The notes beneath the pieces were generated by a model that was not told the DNA's origin, searched no databases, and was given only the letters and a program-made list of their open reading frames with translations. A stretch of DNA of 64,000 nt from JACVRW01 sp034664125 (GTDB lineage: Bacteria; Actinomycetota; Thermoleophilia; Solirubrobacterales; Thermoleophilaceae): assembly GCA_034664125.1 (NCBI GenBank), contig JAXDIG010000011.1:1-64000 (forward strand), written 5' to 3'. This document shows, piece by piece, positions 8,541-16,544 of this stretch (positions within the stretch are counted from its first letter, which is position 1; each line of letters opens with the position of its first letter). The translations under genes and the position numbers were made by a program.

Positions 8541-8683
8541 AGCCGCAACCGCGGCGGGGAGCGCTAACCTGGTCCTACGGGTCGAGCATTCGTTCGACCG
8601 AAGCAGTGCCCCGCGTTTCCGCAGTCGTTGCCTTCGAGCACCCTCCGCGTTTCGCAGTGCACATACCCCGGAGGGGGACAAAG
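8541..8683 (+). promoter_or_regulatory. Leader/intergenic region of the cold-shock gene
   Basis: This 143-base gap precedes the cold-shock gene. It contains a 6-bp stem GGTCGA/TCGACC (8580-8599, 8-base loop) and an imperfect direct repeat, CCGCGTTTCCGCAGT near 8613 and CCGCGTTTCGCAGTG near 8645. A strong GGAGGGGG ribosome-binding site follows. Long structured leaders that refold with temperature are known for cold-shock genes; whether this one does is inference. Confidence 0.4.
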
Positions 8684-8887
8684 ATGGCTACAGGAACCGT
8701 GAAGTGGTTCAGCGACGACAAGGGCTTCGGATTCATCACACCGGATGACCCCGGCAAGGACCTGTTCGTGCACCACAACGCGATCCAGGGCAGCGGCTTC
8801 AAGTCGCTGACCGAGGGCGCGAAGGTGAGCTACGACGCCGAGCAGGGCCCCAAGGGCCCGGCGGCCGCGAACGTCCAGGCGCTCTAA
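8684..8887 (+). CDS. Cold-shock protein (CspA family)
   Basis: A 67-residue single-domain OB-fold protein that binds single-stranded RNA/DNA and acts as an RNA chaperone. It carries both nucleic-acid-binding motifs: RNP1 as KGFGFIT and RNP2 as LFVHH, plus the opening GTVKWFSDDKG. Length and sequence are canonical. The ATG at 8684 follows a strong GGAGGGGGACAAAG site; upstream in-frame codons belong to the leader. Confidence 0.97.
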   Translation: MATGTVKWFSDDKGFGFITPDDPGKDLFVHHNAIQGSGFKSLTEGAKVSYDAEQGPKGPAAANVQAL

Positions 8888-8909
8888 GCCGCGGACTTCG
8901 ACCTGGGAC

Positions 8910-8932
8910 GGAGGGCTCGTGCGGAGCCCTCC
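8910..8932 (+). terminator. Hairpin terminator after cold-shock gene
   Basis: A perfect 9-bp stem GGAGGGCTC/GAGCCCTCC with a 5-base loop starts 22 bases after the cold-shock stop codon. It lacks a T-tract. It separates the cold-shock gene from the next small ORF. Confidence 0.6.
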
Positions 8933-8965
8933 GCTCCCGCCAACTCCACGACTCGGAGGGCAGGC

Positions 8966-9136
8966 ATGGCCTCAACCGGCAAGAGAAAGACCACGATGGC
9001 AAAGCTCAACCGTGAGCGCAGGCTCCTCGAGCGTCGGCTGGAGAAGAAGGCCAAGAAGGACGCGCGCAAGCGAGCGTCGGCAGATCACGCAGCCGGGTTG
9101 GGCGACGCGCCCGACTGGCAGCGACCCGTGAGCTAG
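8966..9136 (+). CDS. Small highly basic protein of unknown function
   Basis: A 56-codon ORF. An excellent ribosome-binding site (GGAGGG) sits five bases before its ATG. The product is rich in Lys and Arg over its first ~40 residues (for example KRKTTMAKLNRERRLLERR, then EKKAKKDARKR) and ends DAPDWQRPVS. The basic part should form one charged helix, perhaps nucleic-acid or ribosome associated. Location between two hairpins supports an independent transcript. I do not recognise a characterised family. Confidence rests on the ribosome-binding site, codon usage and hairpin boundaries. Confidence 0.68.
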   Translation: MASTGKRKTTMAKLNRERRLLERRLEKKAKKDARKRASADHAAGLGDAPDWQRPVS

Positions 9137-9143
9137 TAGTGCT

Positions 9144-9165
9144 GCCCGGCACCTGACCGCCGGGC
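9144..9165 (+). terminator. Hairpin after small basic protein gene
   Basis: A perfect 7-bp stem GCCCGGC/GCCGGGC with an 8-base loop starts eight bases after the stop codon of the small basic protein gene. No T-tract follows. It probably ends that transcript before the permease-GGDEF gene. Confidence 0.5.
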
Positions 9166-9202
9166 CAGCTGGGGACGCCCTTATTCAAGGCCCGCCCGGG
9201 GC

Positions 9203-12200
9203 GTGCCGATCCCAGCAGAGGTGCCAACGTTGCGCGCAACGGGAATCCTGCCCGCCAGGGGGGTGGCGACGGAGCACCCCCGGGTGCTCGGCTGGTTCGG
9301 CACAGCCGCGCTGGCGATGGGCGGCAGCAACCAGATGCTGTTCATTCTCGGGGCGGTCGTGGCGTCGCAGGGCACCGCCGCCGTGCCGCTGCTGGTCGGC
9401 GGCCTCGTGCTGTCGTGGGCCGCCCTCCCCGGGTGGACCGAGCTGATCATGATGTGGCCGAAGCGCGTGGGCGGCATATCGGCCACCTGCGCCGAGGCCT
9501 TTCGCCCGTACAGCCCGGTCCTCGCCAACCTGACGGGCGTCTGCTACTGGTGGGGCTGGATCCCGACCTGCGGGCTCACCGCGATCCTCTCCGCGTCCGC
9601 CCTGCACGAGTGGTATCTCCCCTTCGCGCCGGTGCCGGTGCTGGCCACGGGCATCGTGCTGGTCTTCACCGCTGTGAACCTGATGGGCGTGAAGTGGGCC
9701 GCCCGAGTGGCCATGCCGATTGCGCTCGCCTCGGCCGCGCTCGCGCTGCTTTCGGTGGTCGTCCCGGTGCTCGCGGGCACCGTCGACTGGCAACGCGCCT
9801 CGTCGTTCCACCTGGAGCTTCCCTTCGACGGCGCCTTCGGCGCCCTCACGAGCGCGATGGCGGGGCTGTACCTGATCGGCTTCGCCGCCCCGGCGTTCGA
9901 GGCGGCGGCCTGCCACGTCGGCGAGACGAAGGACCCGGAGAAGAACGTGCCGCGGGCGATGTTCGCGGCCGCCGGCATGGCGACGCTCTACTTCCTAGTG
10001 CTCCCGGTCGTATGGCTCGGCGCGCTGGGCGGGGGCCCCATCGGGGGCGAGCTGATGCAGACGATCGGACCGACCTACGCGCCGCTGCTGGGCGCCGCCG
10101 CACAGACGGCGGCGATCTGGTTCATGGTCATCAACATGTTCCACGGCACGCTGCAGCCGCTGGCAGGCGCCGCGCGGACGCTGTTCCAGCTCTCTGAGGA
10201 CGGACTTCTGCCGCGGGTCCTCATGAAGCGGTCGCGGCGTGACGTGCCCTGGGTCGCGACCTGGGTCACGGCGCTGATGGCCATCGCCTTCCTGCAGTCG
10301 GGGAACCCGCCGTCGGTGATCGCCGCGGCGAACTTCTGTTACCTGATCGGCATCTGCCTGCCGAGCCTTGCGGTGTTCCTCCTGCGCCGCAACGCCCCCG
10401 AGATGGAGCGCCCCTACCGGGCCCCGCGCGGGACGGTGACGCTGGGCGCCGCCGCGGCCGTCGTGTGGCTGCTCTCCACGGTGCTCGGACTCGAGCAGTT
10501 CGGGCTGCCGACCGTGCTCTTCAGCCTGGCCCTGGCCTACTCCGGCTCGGTCTTCTACTTCGCTCGCCGCTACGCGGACCGTCGCAGAGAGCAGATCGCG
10601 GGCGTCCGCCGCTCGCTGCACCTGAAGCTGACCGGGGCGATGGTGGCGGTCATGGTCTTGGACGGCGCCGGCTACCTGCTGGCGGTTTCCTATGCCGACC
10701 AGGGCAACGCGCCACTGGTGACGCTGCTGCAGGACATCTTCGTCGCGGTGGCCATCCTCACCGTGACCGTCGGCCTGGTGCTGCCCGGCATGATTGCCCA
10801 CGCCGCCGAGCAGGTGGCCGCCGCCGCCCAGCGCCTGACCGAGGGAACGATCGCCGATCTGACCCGGGCCATGCGCGCGCTCGGCCGCGGGGACCTGGAG
10901 CGGGCACATGCGCGCCAGGAGGTCGAGCCGGTGATCGTCCACTCGCGCGACGAGGTCGGCGCCATGGCGGACAGCTTCAATGAGATGCAGGTCCAGCTGG
11001 GCCGCGCGGCCGTGGCGCTGGACGGCGCCCGGGAGGGCCTGTCCAGCACCGAGGCGAAGCTCGAGCGAAACGTCGCTCAGCAGGCCGCGGTGGCGATGCT
11101 CGGCCAGCACGCATTGGAAGGCGGCGACCTCGCCGGCCTGATGCACGAAACCGTGGATGTGGTGGCGCAAGCTCTCGGCCTGCCCATCGCCGCCATCTTC
11201 GAACTGGAGCCCGACGAGCGCCACCTATCCGTTCGCGCCGCCGCCGGCCACCTCGGCGCGACCGCGCAGGGCGTGCGCATCCCGCTCCTTCGAGACGTCG
11301 GCGACCCGGACCTGCTCGGGCGCGATCCCCTGATCGTCGAGCGGCTCAATGGCGGCCCCACGCGGCACATCCCCGAGCTGCTCCGGGAGGCCGGGGCCGT
11401 GAGCGGCGTGAGCGTTCCGATCCACGGCCGCGGCGGGTCCTTCGGCGTACTCACTGCGCACGCCACGGAGGAGCGGACGTTCGCGCCGGATCAGATCGAC
11501 TTCCTCCAGGCGGTCGCAAACGTGCTGGCGGATGCCGTCGAGCGCTCACGGGCGGAGGACGAGATGCGCCACAACGCGCTCCACGACCCGCTCACGGGCC
11601 TGCCCAACCGGACCCTGTTCGTCGATCGCCTTGCGCAGGCGCTGGCGCAGTGCCAGCGCCGCGGGACATCGGTCGCCGTGCTGTTCCTCGACCTCGACCA
11701 GTTCAAGCTCGTTAACGACAGCCTCGGCCACGCGGTGGGCGACGAGCTGCTCCAGGTCCTCGCGAGCCGGCTTGACGAGGCCCTGCGGCCGGGCGACACC
11801 GTCGCGCGATTCGGAGGCGACGAGTTCCTGATCATCTCCGACGACCTCCGGGACGCGAGCGAGGCCGGCCTGATCGCCGAGCGCACGCTCGGCGCGCTGA
11901 GCCGGTCGTTCGCGATCGCCGGCGGAGAGCACTACGTGTCGGCCAGCATCGGGATCGCGGTCGCGGAGGGCGTCCAGCGCGAGCCCGAGGACCTGATCCG
12001 CGAGGCCGACGCGGCGATGTATCGCAGCAAGGAGCGCGGCCCCGGCAACTACGAGCGGTACGACGAGGCTATGCGCGCCCGTTCGCTCTCGCGACTGAAC
12101 ACCGAGAGCGAGCTCAGGCGAGCGCTGGAGGGCGACGAGCTGCGCGTGCACTACCAGCCGATGGTGGCCCTGGAAACCGCCCGGGTGCTCGGGGTGGAGG

Positions 12201-12883
12201 CGCTGGTGCGCTGGGAGCACCCCGAGCGGGGGCTCCTTCCCCCGGCGGATTTCATCACCGTGGCCGAGGAAACCGGCCTCATCCTGCCGCTGGGAGAGTG
12301 GGTGCTGAACGAGGCCTGCCGCCAGGCCGCGACCTGGCACGCGGAGCGACCCGGCGAGCCTCCCCTGGGCATCTCGGTGAACGTCTCGTCGAGCCAGGTC
12401 GGGGTGAAGCTGCCGGCCCTGGTCGCGCAGGTGCTGGAGGAGACTGGCCTCGCGCCCTCGGCGTTGAGCCTGGAGGTCACGGAGAGCGTGCTGGTCGACG
12501 ATGCGGAGTCGACCATGCAGGTGCTGCGCGAGCTGAAGGCCCTTGGGCTGAAGCTCGTGCTGGACGACTTCGGCACGGGTTACTCATCGCTCGCGTACGT
12601 GAAGCGCTTCCCCATCGACGTGCTGAAGATCGACCGCAGCTTCGTGTCGGACATCGGCACCGAGGATCACGACACGACCATCGTCGAGGCGATCATCAGC
12701 ATGGCCCGCGGCCTCCGCGTCGGTGTGATCGCGGAGGGTGTCGAGACGCCGGTCCAGGCCAGCGCGCTCCAGACCCTGGGGTGCACCCTGGCCCAGGGGT
12801 ACTACTACGCGCGACCCATGCCCGCCGACGAGCTCGCCCTCGTGCTCGACGGCCCGCTGCCGGCCGCCGTAGCCACCGCCTGA
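9203..12883 (+). CDS. APC permease fused to HAMP-GAF-GGDEF-EAL
   Basis: A 1226-residue fusion. Residues ~25-460 form an amino acid/polyamine/organocation-type permease with about a dozen helices, including GGISATCAEAFRPYS, VGETKDPEKNVPRAMF and the family's exit motif RPYRAPRG. Two further helices follow (~475-532), then a HAMP linker (ALGRGDL ... SRDEVGAMADSFNEM), GAF (~630-780), GGDEF (intact at 871-875, with an RPGD I-site) and EAL (at 999-1001, with TES and DDFGTGYSS). It may be a transporter-like nutrient sensor that sets c-di-GMP output, by analogy to transceptors; this is inference. The start is uncertain: GTG 9203 is the longest choice, while TTG 9230 has a better-spaced AGAGG. Confidence 0.92.
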   Translation: MPIPAEVPTLRATGILPARGVATEHPRVLGWFGTAALAMGGSNQMLFILGAVVASQGTAAVPLLVGGLVLSWAALPGWTELIMMWPKRVGGISATCAEAFRPYSPVLANLTGVCYWWGWIPTCGLTAILSASALHEWYLPFAPVPVLATGIVLVFTAVNLMGVKWAARVAMPIALASAALALLSVVVPVLAGTVDWQRASSFHLELPFDGAFGALTSAMAGLYLIGFAAPAFEAAACHVGETKDPEKNVPRAMFAAAGMATLYFLVLPVVWLGALGGGPIGGELMQTIGPTYAPLLGAAAQTAAIWFMVINMFHGTLQPLAGAARTLFQLSEDGLLPRVLMKRSRRDVPWVATWVTALMAIAFLQSGNPPSVIAAANFCYLIGICLPSLAVFLLRRNAPEMERPYRAPRGTVTLGAAAAVVWLLSTVLGLEQFGLPTVLFSLALAYSGSVFYFARRYADRRREQIAGVRRSLHLKLTGAMVAVMVLDGAGYLLAVSYADQGNAPLVTLLQDIFVAVAILTVTVGLVLPGMIAHAAEQVAAAAQRLTEGTIADLTRAMRALGRGDLERAHARQEVEPVIVHSRDEVGAMADSFNEMQVQLGRAAVALDGAREGLSSTEAKLERNVAQQAAVAMLGQHALEGGDLAGLMHETVDVVAQALGLPIAAIFELEPDERHLSVRAAAGHLGATAQGVRIPLLRDVGDPDLLGRDPLIVERLNGGPTRHIPELLREAGAVSGVSVPIHGRGGSFGVLTAHATEERTFAPDQIDFLQAVANVLADAVERSRAEDEMRHNALHDPLTGLPNRTLFVDRLAQALAQCQRRGTSVAVLFLDLDQFKLVNDSLGHAVGDELLQVLASRLDEALRPGDTVARFGGDEFLIISDDLRDASEAGLIAERTLGALSRSFAIAGGEHYVSASIGIAVAEGVQREPEDLIREADAAMYRSKERGPGNYERYDEAMRARSLSRLNTESELRRALEGDELRVHYQPMVALETARVLGVEALVRWEHPERGLLPPADFITVAEETGLILPLGEWVLNEACRQAATWHAERPGEPPLGISVNVSSSQVGVKLPALVAQVLEETGLAPSALSLEVTESVLVDDAESTMQVLRELKALGLKLVLDDFGTGYSSLAYVKRFPIDVLKIDRSFVSDIGTEDHDTTIVEAIISMARGLRVGVIAEGVETPVQASALQTLGCTLAQGYYYARPMPADELALVLDGPLPAAVATA

Positions 12884-12945
12884 GCTCTCTCCGGAGCGAC
12901 ACACCGGCGGAGGTGTCATTTCTCAGGGAACCGGGAATCGTCGAC

Positions 12946-12956
12946 TGGTAGAACCA
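12946..12956. promoter_or_regulatory. GntR/FadR-like operator candidate
   Basis: TGGT-AGA-ACCA is an inverted repeat resembling TGGT/ACCA half-sites of FadR-type GntR regulators. It lies 35 bases upstream of the MFS start, and a further TGGTCCA occurs at 12966-12972. A larger pair GACTGG/CCAGTC flanks both. No GntR gene is in the window, so the regulator is unknown. Confidence 0.35.
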
Positions 12957-12990
12957 ATTTGCCAGTGGTCCAGTCACTCAGGGGGAGGGC

Positions 12991-14355
12991 ATGGATTCAG
13001 ACGGGCCGTCAGGACACGAGGGCGATCCAGCGCCCGACACGCCGTATTCCCAGGGTGCCGCAGTAGCGGCCGGGGAGCCGGAGGCGGGCCAGGCGTTCGA
13101 TGCCTCCGACCGCCCCGCGCAGAAGCACATCTTCTGGGCCAGCTACTTCGGCTGGCTGCTGGACGGCTTCGACACCACGATCTACGCGTTCGTCCTCGTG
13201 CCGGCACTCACGTACCTGCTGCCCGCCAGCGGCATCGACGTGAGCCATCTGACGCACTGGGGGCTGACCTTCTTCGCCATCTTCCTCTGCGGTTGGGGGG
13301 CGTCCTTCGTCGTCGGGCTGCTCGCGGACCGCATCGGCCGCCTGCGGGCGCTCGGCATCGCCATCACGCTCTACGCCCTCGGCACCCTCGGTTCCGGCCT
13401 GGCTGAGAACGTCACGCAGTTCGGGATCGCCCGGTTCGTCGCCGGCTTCGGGCTGGGTGCCGAGTGGTTCATCGGCGGCACCGGCGTCGCCGAGGCGTTC
13501 CCGGAGCACGAGCGGGCGAAATGGGCCGGCCGCTTCCACAGCGCCTGGTATGCGGGCTTCATCCTCGCCGCGGCGATCGTGCCCTTCATCGTGGAGCCGC
13601 TCGGCTGGCGGGGCGTCTTCTTCATCGGCGTACTCCCGGCGGGGCTGCTGTTCTACATCCGGCTCAAGTCGCAGGAGCCCGAGCGCTGGCTCGCCGCCAA
13701 GAAGCGCCTCGGGACCGGGCTGAACATGCGCACGTCGTTGCAGACCATCTTCGACCGCGACCACCGCCGCGACACGATCATCCTCGCGCTGATCATGGTG
13801 CCCGTGATCACCGGCCTCTACGGCGGCACCTTGTTCGTCCCGGCCGCACTGACGCAGCTGCACGAGAGCACCGGCGCGGGGATCAAGCCGACGTACCTGA
13901 TCGCCATCGGTGGGTCGATCATCGCGGGGATCACGCTCGTGATGTGCCTGGTGATGCCCGTGCTCGCCGAGCGCCTCGGACGTAAGCGGACGCTCGCCAT
14001 ATTCCTCGCGTTCATGGCCGCGGGACTCCCGCTCGTCTTCCTGTGGGGGTTCAAGTCCGGCGACCTGACGCTGTTCCTCGTCCTGCTCGTGTTCCTGGGC
14101 ATCGGCGGGGCCGACTTCTCGATCTTCTCGCTGTGGCTGCCGGAGATCTTCCCGACGCACGCGCGAGCGGGAGGATTTGCCTTCGTCACGACGATCGGCC
14201 GGTTCGCCGGCGCCGGACTGACGTTCGCCATCGGCGCGCTGAACGACTCCATCGGGCTCGGCGACTCGCTGTCGCTCACGGCTATCTTCTTCGTCATCGG
14301 CATCCTGCTGTTGCCGCTGGCGCGCGAAACCCTCGGCCGGCCGATGCCCGCGTGA
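12991..14355 (+). CDS. MFS metabolite:H+ symporter, probably dicarboxylate/organic acid uptake
   Basis: A 454-residue importer-type MFS protein. A ~40-residue hydrophilic N-terminus precedes the first helix (YFGWLLDGFDTTIYAFVL), which has the G-x-x-x-D-x-x-D/E-like pattern of the AAHS and MHS symporters. Motif A is present as GLLADRIGRLRAL, with a second copy LAERLGRKRTLAI between helices 8 and 9, and the C-terminal LPEIFPTHARAGG motif of this group is clear. GGGGGAGGG precedes the ATG. The next gene encodes a maleate isomerase 25 bases downstream, so maleate or a related acid is the likely cargo (inference). Confidence 0.88.
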   Translation: MDSDGPSGHEGDPAPDTPYSQGAAVAAGEPEAGQAFDASDRPAQKHIFWASYFGWLLDGFDTTIYAFVLVPALTYLLPASGIDVSHLTHWGLTFFAIFLCGWGASFVVGLLADRIGRLRALGIAITLYALGTLGSGLAENVTQFGIARFVAGFGLGAEWFIGGTGVAEAFPEHERAKWAGRFHSAWYAGFILAAAIVPFIVEPLGWRGVFFIGVLPAGLLFYIRLKSQEPERWLAAKKRLGTGLNMRTSLQTIFDRDHRRDTIILALIMVPVITGLYGGTLFVPAALTQLHESTGAGIKPTYLIAIGGSIIAGITLVMCLVMPVLAERLGRKRTLAIFLAFMAAGLPLVFLWGFKSGDLTLFLVLLVFLGIGGADFSIFSLWLPEIFPTHARAGGFAFVTTIGRFAGAGLTFAIGALNDSIGLGDSLSLTAIFFVIGILLLPLARETLGRPMPA

Positions 14356-14380
14356 GTCCCGACGGAGACAGGAGGCCGCT

Positions 14381-15157
14381 ATGAGTCGAACCCAGCCCTA
14401 TCGCGTCGGGCTGATCGTCCCGAGCTCGAACACCACGATGGAGACCGAGATCCCGGCGCTGCTGCGGCGCCGTGAGGAGGTCGCCCCGGAGCGATTCACG
14501 TTCCACTCGGCCCGGATGAGGATGCGCGAGGTGACCGCCGAGGAGCTTCGAGCCATGGACGACGCGAGCGTGGAGTGCGCGGTCCACCTGGCCGATGCCC
14601 GCTGCGACGTGCTCGCCTACGCCTGCCTCGTGGCCATCATGGCGCGGGAGCAGGGCTACCACGAGGTGGCTGAGGAGCGGCTGGCAAAGGCGGCTGCGGA
14701 CAACGGCGCGGCCGCGCCCGTGCGGTCGAGCGCCGGCGCCCTGGTCGACACGCTGCGGGCGCTCGGCGCGCGGCGTACCGCGCTCGTGACCCCGTACGCG
14801 AAGCCGCTCACACGGGCGGTCGCCGACTACATCGAGGGCTACGGCATCGATGTGGCCGACACGATCAGCCTCGAGGTGACCGACAACGTGGCCGTGGGCC
14901 GGCTCGACCCCGAGGACCTGCCCGAGATCGCCCGTGGGTTGCGGCTCGACGGCGTGGACGCCGTGGTGCTGTCGGCGTGCGTTCAGATGCCGTCGCTGCC
15001 CTCGATCCAGCGGGCCGAGGAGGAGCTCGGGCTGCCGGTGCTGTCGGCTGCCACCGCGACCACGCGCAAGATCTTGATGGCGTTGGACCTCGACCCCGTC
15101 GTCCCGGACGCCGGGCGGGCGCTGGCGCAAGGAAGCGTCGGGGCCCCCACGGGCTGA
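14381..15157 (+). CDS. Maleate isomerase (maleate cis-trans isomerase)
   Basis: A 258-residue Asp/Glu-racemase-superfamily enzyme predicted to convert maleate to fumarate. It opens with the family signature PSSNTTMETEIPALL. The two catalytic cysteines are present in YACLVA (Cys82) and LSACVQMPS (Cys200); their 118-residue spacing fits known maleate isomerases. Residues TPYAKPL and the SAATAT segment also fit. GGAGG-type ribosome-binding site upstream. It follows an organic-acid symporter, giving a simple uptake-and-isomerise pair feeding the TCA cycle. Arylmalonate decarboxylase and related racemases share the fold; the sequence features favour maleate isomerase. Confidence 0.87.
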   Translation: MSRTQPYRVGLIVPSSNTTMETEIPALLRRREEVAPERFTFHSARMRMREVTAEELRAMDDASVECAVHLADARCDVLAYACLVAIMAREQGYHEVAEERLAKAAADNGAAAPVRSSAGALVDTLRALGARRTALVTPYAKPLTRAVADYIEGYGIDVADTISLEVTDNVAVGRLDPEDLPEIARGLRLDGVDAVVLSACVQMPSLPSIQRAEEELGLPVLSAATATTRKILMALDLDPVVPDAGRALAQGSVGAPTG

Positions 15158-15196
15158 CGCGGCCTGGCAGCCGCCTCTTCAACGCATCCCGGTGAG

Positions 15197-15604
15197 ATGA
15201 GGTCGCAGGAGAACCTGGAGGTCGTCCGCGCGACTTGGAACGCATGGCTGCGTGGGGATCTCGACGGCGTGCTCGCCAACGTCGCTCCCGATGCGGTCTG
15301 GGACATGACTCCCTTCCGCGAGTGGCCGGAGCGCCAATACATCGGTCCCGAGGGCGTGCGGCTGTTCCTGTCTGAGTGGCTGGACATTTGGGACGCCTTC
15401 GAGGCCGGCGTCGAAGAGCTTCGTCTGGCCGCAGATGGGCGCGTCGTGGCGCTTGCCTGGCAACGTGGGAGCGGACGTCGCAGCGGCCTGGCGATGGACA
15501 TGGACTGGGGCCAGGTCATCACCGTCCGGGACCGCATGATCACCAAGGTCGAAAGTTATGACGACAGTGCGAAGGCCCTCAAGGCAGTGGGGCTGTCGGA
15601 GTAG
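15197..15604 (+). CDS. SnoaL-like/NTF2-fold protein
   Basis: A 135-residue small alpha+beta-barrel protein. The pattern ENLEVVRATWNAWLRGDLDGVL, then DAVWDMTPF, IGPEGVRLFLSEW and a final ITKVESYDDSAKALKAVGL is typical of SnoaL-like NTF2 proteins. Members include isomerases, hydrolases and many of unknown role. It lies 39 bases after the maleate isomerase and converges, four bases apart, on the formate dehydrogenase operon. Function not assignable. Confidence 0.83.
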   Translation: MRSQENLEVVRATWNAWLRGDLDGVLANVAPDAVWDMTPFREWPERQYIGPEGVRLFLSEWLDIWDAFEAGVEELRLAADGRVVALAWQRGSGRRSGLAMDMDWGQVITVRDRMITKVESYDDSAKALKAVGLSE

Positions 15605-15608
15605 CCCG

Positions 15609-16544
15609 TCAGCCCTGGACGCTGAAGATGACCGCGGCCCGCAGCGCGAGCACCCCGAGCAGGACGAGCGCGGGCGCCATGGCAGAGGCCGACACGCGCG
15701 CAGCCGCGACCGCTCCTCCGCCTGTCACGCTCAGCCGGCCGACGGCGAGGCCGCGGAGGCCCGGGAGCAGCCCGGCCAGCGCCACGAGCCAGAGCAGGAG
15801 CCAGGGCATCCCGAATGCGTCGTCCAGCGTCCCGTCCGGGATCAGCGTGATCACGAACACGGCCAGCAGCAGCACCTCGAGCGCCGTGAAGAGCCGCTCG
15901 GCGACCTCGAGCACCGGGTGCGAGGCCTCGGCGCCGCGCCGGTAGCGGCTCAGCAGCAGCAGCAACGCCGCGGCACCTGACAGCCCGGAGGCCAGGAAGA
16001 GCCCGCCGAGCGCCCAGGTGTCGCTCCACACCGGCTGGTTGGAGACGGCAAGGAGGACGCCGGTGTACGAGGCGATGAAGAGCCAGAACACCGACCCGAC
16101 GACGTTCCACGCCTTCGTGCCGCCCACCGCGACGACCCCGGCGAGCGGAGCGCGGAGCTTGCCGTCACGCGCGAGCGCGTCGAGGAACGAGACGATCGTG
16201 AAGAGGGACACCACGAGCAGGGCCCAGACGCCCACCGACATCGGCGACCAGATCTTGAAGTTCAGGCCGAAGCCCCCGGGCGTGGTGTTCACGAGCATGT
16301 GCCAGAAGCGCAGCGGCTTGGTCAGGTCGATCGTGAGCAGGAGCGGGCAGATCAGCGTGGCGGGAAAGGCCACGTACATGCCGAGCCTGGCGAGCGGCTC
16401 GTCGGCCGGCGTGCCCCAGTGGCGCAGCAGCGTCGCGAGGAAGTAGGCGCCTCCGGCGAGCCCCGCCAGGAAGAAGTAGAACAGGATGTACCAGGTCCAC
16501 TCGGGATCGCCGGCGAAGTGCTGAACATCCGCGAACGCGGTCAT
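15609..16544 (-). CDS. NrfD/PsrC-type membrane anchor of formate dehydrogenase
   Basis: A 311-residue integral membrane protein with eight or nine helices. The start WTWYILFYFFLAGLAGGAYF and the segment TIDLTKPLRFWHML are diagnostic of the NrfD family, which passes electrons between periplasmic FeS subunits and the quinone pool without haem. Its ATG overlaps the FeS-subunit stop (ATGA). In this operon it should replace the cytochrome b subunit (FdnI) found in E. coli formate dehydrogenase-N. Confidence 0.92.
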   Translation of the reverse strand: MTAFADVQHFAGDPEWTWYILFYFFLAGLAGGAYFLATLLRHWGTPADEPLARLGMYVAFPATLICPLLLTIDLTKPLRFWHMLVNTTPGGFGLNFKIWSPMSVGVWALLVVSLFTIVSFLDALARDGKLRAPLAGVVAVGGTKAWNVVGSVFWLFIASYTGVLLAVSNQPVWSDTWALGGLFLASGLSGAAALLLLLSRYRRGAEASHPVLEVAERLFTALEVLLLAVFVITLIPDGTLDDAFGMPWLLLWLVALAGLLPGLRGLAVGRLSVTGGGAVAAARVSASAMAPALVLLGVLALRAAVIFSVQG

